DNA from: Candidatus Babeliales bacterium
Lineage (GTDB): Bacteria; Babelota; Babeliae; Babelales; JANWKD01
DNA length: 6,813 nt
Assembly (NCBI GenBank): GCA_025451595.1
Contig: JANWKD010000084.1
Location: forward strand, 1-6,813
Direction of reading: 5' to 3'
Below the pieces are notes generated by a model. That model saw only the letters and a program-made list of their open reading frames with translations. It had not been told where the DNA came from and did not search any database. Shown here one piece after another: positions 1-5,529 of this stretch; within the stretch, counting starts at the first letter, position 1, and each line of letters begins with the position of its first letter. A program made the translations under genes and the position numbers.

Positions 1-128
1 AAACAGGTATTTTTAAATCCAAAAAAAATTTCTTGTAATTCTTTAATATTAGAAACCGCTAACGTTGCATGCTTTGCATGCAGTGAAGTAACAAATAAAC
101 TCAATAACACAATCGCTTTAAATGACAT
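1..128 (-). CDS. Exported protein, N-terminal fragment (runs off the window)
   Basis: The minus strand reads an ATG at 126-128 followed by 42 open codons to the window edge, so only the N-terminus is visible. The peptide begins MSFKAIVLLSLFVTSLHA: a basic residue, a hydrophobic core of about 12 residues, and a possible signal peptidase I site after Ala18 (Leu-His-Ala) or Ala21. An AAGGA Shine-Dalgarno lies at 134-138, 5 nt before the ATG, which supports the start. The stop of the preceding gene is only 14 nt upstream, so this is probably the last visible gene of the same operon. The mature part begins with something like ATLAVSNIKELQEIFFG, for which I recognise no family. The export call is fairly secure and the function is unknown. 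Confidence 0.75.
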   Translation of the reverse strand, partial: MSFKAIVLLSLFVTSLHAKHATLAVSNIKELQEIFFGFKNTC

Positions 129-142
129 AAAAATCCTTATTA

Positions 143-715
143 TTATGCTTTATTTTCAAATAGGTCATAAATCTTAACGCAAAATCGAGATATATATAAC
201 GCTCCTTTTGGTAAAATACCAAGTTGTTCACAATATTTTTTATTACCTTCATTTAAAATTTCTTGCGTTGTCTTTAGTTCTTCCTGACAATCAAGATCTT
301 GTATTGTATCATTTTTAATGCTTTCAATAGTTAATTGTAACTCTTTCGATGATTTCTCGTAATCAGCTTTAGCAGCTTTAGAACCTAATGTTTGTAGATA
401 AAAACTTGCAACGTTTAAATTCAATAAATTCTCAAAATAGCTCTTACAATTCGCAGACTTAGGATCTTGAATACAATGCTGAACTACCTTTAATACTTTT
501 TCTGCTTCATCTAACAGGGGATCAACCAAAGCACCGTATTGTTCTTTATTAGGCATCAAAGATCGTTGCCTTTTATATAGTTTTTCTTTAAATGAATTTC
601 TTAATTCTGTATAGCTTGCTTTTTCATCAGAAGAAAGGATCGGTGTTTCTACATTTGGCTTACTAGTTTGTATAGTTAAAACTAAAGAAGTAGTTAATAT
701 TAATTGTTTGATCAT
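143..715 (-). CDS. Small exported helical protein, unknown function (190 aa)
   Basis: I do not recognise a family. Residues 1-18 form a short signal-peptide-like segment (Lys3, hydrophobic core 5-15) without a clear Ala-X-Ala site, so the cleavage point is uncertain. The rest looks alpha-helical and charged, with five cysteines at about 81, 90, 143, 162 and 179; if exported, some could form disulphides. The ATG at 713-715 has an AAGGA Shine-Dalgarno at 723-727, about 7 nt upstream, which supports this start. It lies 65 nt downstream of the membrane coiled-coil gene and 14 nt before the next exported protein gene. The gap before it holds its own promoter candidate, so it may be read both from the operon promoter and independently. 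A link to the neighbouring coiled-coil proteins is inferred only from position. Confidence 0.85.
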   Translation of the reverse strand: MIKQLILTTSLVLTIQTSKPNVETPILSSDEKASYTELRNSFKEKLYKRQRSLMPNKEQYGALVDPLLDEAEKVLKVVQHCIQDPKSANCKSYFENLLNLNVASFYLQTLGSKAAKADYEKSSKELQLTIESIKNDTIQDLDCQEELKTTQEILNEGNKKYCEQLGILPKGALYISRFCVKIYDLFENKA

Positions 716-756
716 AGCAATGTCCTTCGTTAATAAATATGTATAAAATTTTTAAT

Positions 757-784
757 AGTATAAAAGAGATAATTGTTTTTTCAA
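757..784 (-). promoter_or_regulatory. Promoter candidate for the 190-aa exported protein gene
   Basis: On the minus strand a TTGAAA -35 box (779-784) is followed after 16 nt by a TATACT -10 box (757-762), giving a predicted start near 750 and a leader of about 35 nt containing the AAGGA site. The -35 box overlaps the stop codon of the upstream gene. The 15 bases covering the -10 (753-767, plus-strand TAATAGTATAAAAGA) recur exactly at 4396-4410, before the Fe-S scaffold gene and in the same orientation, which strengthens the call. Confidence 0.5.
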
Positions 785-1776
785 TAGTGTGTTAATGAAA
801 GGCCTTGCCCTTGACCAGAAGATTGATCATGATTATTTTGGTGTCGCTTATTGAGTTCTTTTAATTCATTTAAAATGCTTTGGGTAGTAACAGCATCTTC
901 CAACACTTGCTTCTGAAGATTACTTGCTTGTATCATCATTTTATCTGATTCGTCTGATAAATTAGTAACAGTTGCCGAAGCATTTGATAATCGCTCATTT
1001 AAACTTGTCAACTTTTCCATAAATTGTAAGTTTTCAGCATGAGAATTATGGGTGCCTTGCAATAAACAACACAATCTTTTATTTAAATTGTCATATTTCT
1101 CTTGCGCATCCTGATCGATGTTTTTTAGTTTTTCCTTTTGTTTTTCACCAAGTAAAACCAGTCCACCTAAACCGTTTTTTAAAGATAGTATCTCTTTTGA
1201 TAAACTCTGCATAGAAGAGATTGCATGAGTAGTGCATTGTATATTATTAGAAATATCTTCACGCGCTTTCTCATTTTGTGAAAATATTTCTTGCGATAAG
1301 CCATCTACTGAGTCATTTAACGCAACAGCATTTGAATATATTTGATCAGTTAAATCTTTTAATCCTGCTTTTTTTGCGCTTATGACATCACAGATTGCTG
1401 TAGAGGCTGTGTCAATTTCTTTCTTTTGTTTTTTTTTTATTTCTTCATTAATTTTTTTAAGATCTTTTTTACTTGCAATATTATATTTTTTTTTCAAAAG
1501 AAAACCAATACCGGCCACAATTCCGACTGGCACGAGGCACCATTGCGTAGTCGAAATAATAAATTTTTTACCTACTGTTGCCAATAAAGAATCTCTATTG
1601 GTTGCGTTAAGAATCAAAACCGTATTTGGGTTTGCAAGAACTTTTGTCCCTTGATCCACTAAAACTTTGCATCCCTCGCCTACACATTTTGTTATATCTT
1701 GCACATTGATATCCATTGAAAAAACTGAGCTAACTGCCATAAAAATTGGGTAATAAATAGTTTTTTTATAATTCAC
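781..1776 (-). CDS. Membrane-anchored coiled-coil protein with N-terminal signal (331 aa)
   Basis: No known family is recognised. Layout: signal-like segment 1-20 (Lys4, Lys5, then a hydrophobic run with a plausible Val-Phe-Ser cleavage site); a 50-residue stretch with a Cys-X4-Cys pair (Cys31, Cys36); a membrane span at about 72-94; a very basic segment (KKKY, SKKDLKK, KKKQKK, residues 95-119); a long coiled coil from about 105 to 312; and a Gly/Gln/Ser-rich tail. By the positive-inside rule the coiled coil should face the cytoplasm, with residues 21-71 outside. The start is GTG at 1774-1776; an in-frame TGA 18 nt further upstream excludes an earlier start, and only a weak purine-rich Shine-Dalgarno (GAAAGAAAG) is present. 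The gene lies 23 nt after the preceding coiled-coil gene and looks like its diverged duplicate. Coiled coils can mimic chemoreceptor or SMC-like matches, so a name based on weak similarity should be distrusted. Confidence 0.82.
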   Translation of the reverse strand: MNYKKTIYYPIFMAVSSVFSMDINVQDITKCVGEGCKVLVDQGTKVLANPNTVLILNATNRDSLLATVGKKFIISTTQWCLVPVGIVAGIGFLLKKKYNIASKKDLKKINEEIKKKQKKEIDTASTAICDVISAKKAGLKDLTDQIYSNAVALNDSVDGLSQEIFSQNEKAREDISNNIQCTTHAISSMQSLSKEILSLKNGLGGLVLLGEKQKEKLKNIDQDAQEKYDNLNKRLCCLLQGTHNSHAENLQFMEKLTSLNERLSNASATVTNLSDESDKMMIQASNLQKQVLEDAVTTQSILNELKELNKRHQNNHDQSSGQGQGLSLTHY

Positions 1777-1799
1777 TGTTAACTTTCTTTCGTTTCAGT

Positions 1800-2723
1800 T
1801 CAGATTCGACGTCTATGAATTGTATTAATCGATGATGATTCATTTCTTTCGTTTTTGAGAGAAGATATTTTAGAATAAAGTTCGTCATGAAAGCTTTGAG
1901 ACTCTTTTGGTATAGATTGTAGACCAGGTGTAACATTAAAATGAGATCGCAAGGGCTTTATTTCTTCTGTAATTTGAAGTAAAAGATTACCATTTTCTTT
2001 GAGCGTTGTATTAATTTTCTTAAACATTTCTAATAAATTCTGATGCTTAATTCCAAGAGAGGCTACATCAGCCTCTAGCTTGTTGCCATTTGCTATACCA
2101 TCTTCAATTTTGCTTCTCAACTTCTCCTGCCCCTCATTCGAATCCTTCTGTTTGTCTTCCAAGGAAGATAAGCGTGAATTTAATGCTTCATAATTTTTTT
2201 TTTGATTTGTTTCAAACAAAGAAATCTGAGTACAAATACTTTTATCGTTTGATGTTGCCATATCCAATGCCTGACGCAACCCATTAACATCACTATGTGA
2301 AGCTTCTACGTTACTGCTTAACTCCTCTAGTCGGTAATATAAAACTAATGATAATCTTGATGTGGTAGTATAATTACTTTGATACATTTTTCTTAAATTA
2401 TATAAATTTTTCCTGATATTTTCGTATTTTTTATAAATTGCACCCATATTTTTTTTTGCATCATCTTCTAAGTCATTCAATTTTCCGTCTACGTTCTTTT
2501 TTAAATTTGAAATGTCAGCATGAAGTGCGGCTTGCAATCCTACCTGAAGCTGTTCTAAATCTTTCTTTTTAACAAAAGAGATTGAGTCCCACAGCGCAGC
2601 CATCGATGGCCATTGAAATTTTGGAAAAGGAAAAGATGCCCATGTTGGCATTGAAAAACTGAAGCAATTCGTTTGCTGCTGAATAAATATCATTAAAAAA
2701 ATTATAAACCAACGACTATTCAT
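1800..2723 (-). CDS. Exported coiled-coil protein (307 aa)
   Basis: No known family is recognised. Residues 1-20 are a signal peptide (Arg4, hydrophobic 5-14). Residues 21-50 are rich in Phe, Trp and Pro, with repeated F-P and W-P pairs. From Lys52 onward it is a long charged coiled coil to about 260, ending in a polar tail with a final HRRRI. Cys20 lies at the end of the signal but the preceding residues (Q-T-N) do not make a convincing lipobox. The ATG at 2721-2723 has an AAGGA Shine-Dalgarno at 2731-2735, 7 nt away. It is the first gene of the minus-strand cluster and aligns with the next gene without gaps at an offset of 50 residues (Asp55/Asp105, Ile96-Tyr97/Ile146-Tyr147, Tyr178/Tyr228, Glu254/Glu304), which indicates a tandem duplication. 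A structural or host-contact role is only a guess. Confidence 0.83.
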   Translation of the reverse strand: MNSRWFIIFLMIFIQQQTNCFSFSMPTWASFPFPKFQWPSMAALWDSISFVKKKDLEQLQVGLQAALHADISNLKKNVDGKLNDLEDDAKKNMGAIYKKYENIRKNLYNLRKMYQSNYTTTSRLSLVLYYRLEELSSNVEASHSDVNGLRQALDMATSNDKSICTQISLFETNQKKNYEALNSRLSSLEDKQKDSNEGQEKLRSKIEDGIANGNKLEADVASLGIKHQNLLEMFKKINTTLKENGNLLLQITEEIKPLRSHFNVTPGLQSIPKESQSFHDELYSKISSLKNERNESSSINTIHRRRI

Positions 2724-2782
2724 TTCATATTCCTTACTATTTACTACACCTGATATATTAATAGCTTTTTTCAGCGTGCATT

Positions 2783-2811
2783 AGTATACCCAAAAATTAC
2801 TAATTATACAA
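2783..2811 (-). promoter_or_regulatory. Promoter candidate for the coiled-coil/exported protein operon
   Basis: On the minus strand a TTGTAT hexamer (2806-2811) and a TATACT hexamer (2783-2788) are separated by 17 nt. The predicted start is near 2776, giving a leader of about 50 nt with an AAGGA site before the 307-aa gene. The context TTTTTGGGTATACTAAT closely resembles that of the much stronger promoter at 5492-5519 (TTTTTTGGTATACTTAT). The -35 box is weak (3 of 6 to consensus). The element is embedded in inverted repeats, so it may be regulated. Confidence 0.45.
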
Positions 2812-2819
2812 TTAGTAAT
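2796..2819 (-). terminator. Possible weak intrinsic terminator after the NurA gene
   Basis: Read on the minus strand, a 10-bp perfect stem with a GTAT loop is followed directly by a run of four T's (2792-2795), about 50 nt downstream of the nuclease gene's stop. The stem holds only one G-C pair, so it would be a poor terminator, and it overlaps the proposed -35 box of the next operon. Listed as possible only. Confidence 0.28.
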
Positions 2820-2869
2820 GCACGACTATATCAAAAATTAAACCTGTAGACTATTGTACCACAACTATG

Positions 2870-3967
2870 TTAAATATTGATACGGCGTTTTTTTAAGCTC
2901 TTTTGTGAGGCAATAATTTGCTGTTTGTAGGTACGAGAAAATGTCGTAATTAATTGATAAAAGAAATCTCGATCTGGGCCTTTGACAACTGCTTGTTCAT
3001 GCGCTTCACTCAAGCACACGGGATAACCGAATCCTTTATTTGTTTGATCTAAAATAATCGTTGCAATTTGATCAACCATTCCATCTTGTTTGGCAAGCCA
3101 TAATGGAATTTCAACACGAACAATCTCTATCTGGCAATGTACATAGAAAAAACAAAGTTTAAAATCTTGTGGGAGCAGTCTGGTTGATACATTGTTACTT
3201 ATAAAAATGGTAGTTCGCTCAAATGGCTTTAGATATAATGCAACAAGCTGCGTGTCCACGAGTTCATTAAAAATTGTTGCGGTATCAGAAAAGCTCAGCC
3301 GAGCATAATTGTTTATGATAGTTATCAAGTCCTTACTGCGTGGCAAGCTCGTATAACTTGCGATAGGAATCTGACCTGCAAAACTTTGTTGCAAGAGCGA
3401 AAGATAACGATCCATTTGATACTTTTTTTCTTCTTTTTTTTCTTGTTGATTGAACAGTAACGCACCATCAAACAAGACCAAAAATGGAATTTGAATAAAT
3501 TGCTCTTTAAAAATACCCCCTTTGTTGATACCTTCTTGAAGTTCTAATTCTTGACGTTGGCAATTTATTGCTTCTTGATCATGTATCAAAGGTATATTTT
3601 CTTCAGGCAAAAAAATATACGGTTTTGAATCAAAAATTACCTTTTTATACGCAAAGCCGTAGGAGAGTTGTACAAAGCCAATATTAAGGAGATAGCACAA
3701 CGTTCCTTGATGCCGATCAGGATAAATTTGGGACCCATCAACCGAAATAATTGAATACGCGGATATAGAGGACTTCACCGCTACCGTAGTACGTATAGCA
3801 CCAAACCAAGAAGCGCACTGAACAGTCTTTAGCTTTTGGGACGCCTGCTCATCGTTAGAAATCTCTATCCACCATTTGTCCAACTGCTCAAGTATTAATG
3901 AATTATCATAAAAAATACGATTAGAAATATGTTGCAGCTGAGCAACAAGTTTAACGCGATCAAGCAT
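2870..3967 (-). CDS. NurA domain-containing nuclease
   Basis: NurA proteins are nucleases with an RNase H-like fold that, in archaea, work with the HerA helicase in DNA end processing. The family signature is visible: a first beta-strand motif YSIISVDGSQ with Asp77, a second acidic strand PFLVLFDGAL with Asp167, a middle segment with Lys/Arg-Ser (about 205-212), the RVEIPLWLA strand with Glu286, and a C-terminal GYPVCLSEAHEQAV segment ending at about 327, typical of the family's last motif. At 365 aa the length is normal. The ATG at 3965-3967 has an AAGGA site at 3975-3979, 7 nt upstream. It starts 1 nt after the TAG of the Fe-S scaffold gene, so the two are probably translated together. No HerA gene lies in the window. 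The domain call is from motifs read by eye, and the exact polarity of nuclease activity is not inferable here. Confidence 0.82.
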   Translation of the reverse strand: MLDRVKLVAQLQHISNRIFYDNSLILEQLDKWWIEISNDEQASQKLKTVQCASWFGAIRTTVAVKSSISAYSIISVDGSQIYPDRHQGTLCYLLNIGFVQLSYGFAYKKVIFDSKPYIFLPEENIPLIHDQEAINCQRQELELQEGINKGGIFKEQFIQIPFLVLFDGALLFNQQEKKEEKKYQMDRYLSLLQQSFAGQIPIASYTSLPRSKDLITIINNYARLSFSDTATIFNELVDTQLVALYLKPFERTTIFISNNVSTRLLPQDFKLCFFYVHCQIEIVRVEIPLWLAKQDGMVDQIATIILDQTNKGFGYPVCLSEAHEQAVVKGPDRDFFYQLITTFSRTYKQQIIASQKSLKKRRINI

Positions 3968-3968
3968 A

Positions 3969-4340
3969 CTATTGTCCTTTATAGAATCGTATTCCTTCTT
4001 GTAAGGCCTGCAAAGGAAGAAGTGCGCATTTTATACGAAGTAACCCTAATTCTATGCCAATAAGTTTCTTAATAAACGTTGAATCGAGACTTCTGACCTC
4101 ATCAATAGATTTTTCCCTACATGCCTGTGTTAGCATAGACGCCGTCGCTTGACTAATAACGCAACCCTTGCCCGTAAACTTTAATTCCTTAATGACATTA
4201 TTTTCAATAATACCTTGCATCAGAATGCTATCACCACAAGAAGGGTTTATCTGATCAGAAGAAAAATCATAATATTCTAATGACCCATAATTGCGTGGGT
4301 GACGATAATGATCCATAACTATTTCTTGATATAAATTCAT
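3969..4340 (-). CDS. sufU: SufU/IscU-type Fe-S cluster assembly scaffold protein
   Basis: This family receives sulphur from a cysteine desulphurase and builds or relays sulphur for Fe-S clusters in the cytoplasm. Counting from the ATG at 4338-4340 (123 aa), the protein shows the family start NLYQEIVMDHYRHPRNYG, the NPSCGD motif (Cys35, Asp37), GKGCVISQATASML (Cys60) and RIKCALLPL (Cys104): the three Cys plus Asp expected of a metal-binding site. Lys before the last Cys is SufU-like, whereas IscU has His there. The frame is open 11 codons further to a TTG at 4371-4373, but the conserved N-terminus begins at the ATG. Neither start has a good Shine-Dalgarno. It is the first gene of a two-gene unit with the NurA nuclease; no desulphurase gene is nearby. 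The family is secure, while the SufU versus IscU label is less so. Confidence 0.88.
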   Translation of the reverse strand: MNLYQEIVMDHYRHPRNYGSLEYYDFSSDQINPSCGDSILMQGIIENNVIKELKFTGKGCVISQATASMLTQACREKSIDEVRSLDSTFIKKLIGIELGLLRIKCALLPLQALQEGIRFYKGQ

Positions 4341-4399
4341 ATTAAAACCATAATAATACAACGAAACAGGCAAATATAGCTTACTTCTATTAATGTAAT

Positions 4400-4430
4400 A
4401 GTATAAAAGAAAAAAATATATAAATTACAA
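4400..4430 (-). promoter_or_regulatory. Promoter candidate for the Fe-S scaffold/NurA genes
   Basis: On the minus strand, TATACT (4400-4405) is a good -10 box. The best -35 is TTGTAA (4425-4430) at a rather long 19-nt spacing. The predicted start near 4393 gives a leader of about 53 nt without an evident Shine-Dalgarno. The surrounding 15-mer (4396-4410) is identical to that at the promoter at 757-784. It is divergent to the TATAAT box at 4460-4465. Confidence 0.45.
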
Positions 4431-4459
4431 AAAACTATATTTTTTACTCTTTTTTTATT

Positions 4460-4465
4460 TATAAT
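4460..4465 (+). promoter_or_regulatory. -10 box candidate for the small ORF/HAD transcript
   Basis: A perfect TATAAT stands 35 nt before the ATG of the 49-codon ORF, giving a predicted start near 4472 and a leader of about 29 nt that includes the AAGGGGGAA ribosome site. No convincing -35 hexamer is found at 16-18 nt (the sequence there is T/A-rich), so the call rests on the -10 and its position. AT-rich DNA yields chance matches. Confidence 0.38.
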
Positions 4466-4500
4466 CTATCTGTAATATTTTAAACAAGGGGGAATAGAAA

Positions 4501-4650
4501 ATGAAAGAAGTGAATCAAATAACGTTATTATTAAAAGTTGGGCTTATAATTATATTATTTTATATGTGTCGACTACAACCACTACGCACCAAAAATAATA
4601 ATACACAATCGATACAATCGTTATACCTTACAAAAAATATTGCATATTAA
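4501..4650 (+). CDS. Small single-span membrane protein (49 aa)
   Basis: An ATG at 4501 opens a 49-codon frame ending with TAA at 4648-4650. It is preceded by a very strong Shine-Dalgarno, AAGGGGGAA at 4486-4494, 6 nt before the ATG, and by a TATAAT box at 4460-4465; this is why I take it as real despite its size. The peptide has a short polar start, a hydrophobic stretch at residues 9-23 (LLLKVGLIIILFYMC) fit to span a membrane, then a basic and Asn/Gln/Ser-rich tail of 26 residues (Arg24, Arg29, Lys31). The charge distribution favours the tail inside the cell. No family is recognised. It ends 36 nt before the HAD gene and may share its transcript; alternatively it may act mainly as a leader ORF. 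Confidence 0.6.
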   Translation: MKEVNQITLLLKVGLIIILFYMCRLQPLRTKNNNTQSIQSLYLTKNIAY

Positions 4651-4686
4651 CCAAAAAAATTAATAAGCACTCATTAAGGGAGCACA

Positions 4687-5466
4687 ATGAAACAATTTCA
4701 TCCCACATCCCAACAACATATTGACTCAATAATTTTTGACTTAGTAGGAGTGCTTTTTGAAATAAATAGCGCTTTTATCTTTCGATCAATTGGTATAAGA
4801 AACTTATTATTGTATGTTCTACGTAACCGAAAAAATCCTATAGACGATGGTTTGCAGCTGCTTAATAAAATGAGAATTGAATGGCCAGGTCAATTTCAAG
4901 AATTAATACCATATAAAAATACCTATCTTCCCCTTTGTATATGCCAATGGCAACAAGGAATGCTCTCGAGTAAACAAGCTACACAAGAAATAAAAAAATT
5001 CATCATGTACCAGGCATCACTTGGTTACTTCAAAAATCAGCAAGACAAGGATTTATTATTAAAGTTAATGTCATTATTTGTAGATTCACGCATTGGGATT
5101 GAAGCGTTAAAAATAATTAAGCCAATGCAACTACTCGTAGAAAAATTAAAAAAAAGAGAATATCGATTATTTATTCTTTCTAACATAGACAAAGAAACTT
5201 TTTTTCACTTAGATACACAATATAAATCATTTTTTTCTAACTTTGATGATATTGTAACATCGTTCAAAACCAATTTGTTAAAACCAGAACCCCATATATT
5301 CAACTATCTTCTCAATACTCATAAGCTTACCGCTCAACAATGTTGTTTTATCGATGATCAACAAGAAAATCTGGCTACTGCCACTTCATTAGGGATCGTT
5401 TCGGTAAAATTTGATACCTATTCTAGGCTCATTTCTCAATTGAAAGCACTTGGGTTCGTTTTTTAA
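4687..5466 (+). CDS. HAD-like hydrolase, cytoplasmic, motif I altered (259 aa)
   Basis: A haloacid dehalogenase superfamily protein with a helical C1-type cap of about 130 residues. Motifs: I, IIFDLVGVLFE with nucleophile Asp18; II, LFILSNID with Ser165; III, LLKPEPHIF with Lys199; IV, CCFIDDQQENLATATSLG with Asp223-Asp224. The position two after the nucleophile, Asp in HAD phosphatases, is Val20, so the usual general acid/base is missing. Known relatives with non-Asp residues there (for example dehalogenases with Tyr) do other chemistry, so I do not assign a phosphatase activity. There is no signal peptide. An AAGGGAG site at 4676-4682 lies 4 nt before the ATG. It follows the small membrane ORF by 36 nt and precedes a second HAD gene with which it shares motif contexts; they are probably paralogues. 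Confidence 0.85.
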   Translation: MKQFHPTSQQHIDSIIFDLVGVLFEINSAFIFRSIGIRNLLLYVLRNRKNPIDDGLQLLNKMRIEWPGQFQELIPYKNTYLPLCICQWQQGMLSSKQATQEIKKFIMYQASLGYFKNQQDKDLLLKLMSLFVDSRIGIEALKIIKPMQLLVEKLKKREYRLFILSNIDKETFFHLDTQYKSFFSNFDDIVTSFKTNLLKPEPHIFNYLLNTHKLTAQQCCFIDDQQENLATATSLGIVSVKFDTYSRLISQLKALGFVF

Positions 5467-5491
5467 TTTCTAATATTAATTTTTTCAAGCG

Positions 5492-5519
5492 TTGGCAAAA
5501 GTTAGTTTTTTGGTATACT
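5492..5519 (+). promoter_or_regulatory. Strong promoter just before the exported HAD gene
   Basis: TTGGCA (5492-5497) and TATACT (5514-5519) are separated by 16 nt, each matching 5 of 6 consensus bases: the best promoter in the window. The -10 ends 10 nt before the ATG at 5530, so transcription would start about 3-5 nt before the start codon. No Shine-Dalgarno is present, consistent with a nearly leaderless mRNA. Confidence 0.62.
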
Positions 5520-5529
5520 TATAGATACT

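Larger units (their letters stand above)
2775..2824. repeat. Nested inverted repeats around the operon promoter
   Basis: Outer arms CGTGCATTA (2775-2783) and TAATGCACG (2816-2824) are perfect 9-bp reverse complements. An inner pair, ATTACTAATT (2796-2805) and AATTAGTAAT (2810-2819), is a perfect 10-bp hairpin with a 4-nt loop. The right arms overlap, so both full stems cannot form together. The 7-mer ATTAGTA occurs at 2780-2786 and 2811-2817, and its complement at 2798-2804. On the minus strand the inner hairpin is followed by TTTT, so it could be a weak terminator for the NurA gene, whose stop lies about 50 nt before it. It could equally be an operator for the promoter it covers. Confidence 0.6.

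Noticed and set aside
66..82. Perfect inverted repeat TGCATGC-TTT-GCATGCA
   Set aside because: It falls in the signal peptide region of the leftmost coding sequence and is explained by two repeated His-Ala codon pairs; no T-run or promoter is associated.
1382..1654. 90-codon plus-strand ORF opposite the membrane coiled-coil gene
   Set aside because: It lies wholly antisense to a well-supported gene, its Phe-rich hydrophobic look is the complement of AAA lysine codons, and it has no family match by eye.
2090..2287. 65-codon plus-strand ORF opposite the exported coiled-coil gene
   Set aside because: Antisense shadow of a real gene with low-complexity composition and no convincing ribosome site.
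2661..2723. Lipoprotein signal for the 307-aa protein because of Cys20
   Set aside because: The residues before the cysteine (Gln-Thr-Asn) do not fit the lipobox pattern of a hydrophobic residue at -3 and a small residue at -1.
4341..4373. TTG start at 4371-4373 for the Fe-S scaffold, adding 11 residues
   Set aside because: No ribosome site is visible, the extra residues are not family-like, and the conserved N-terminus begins at the ATG at 4338-4340.
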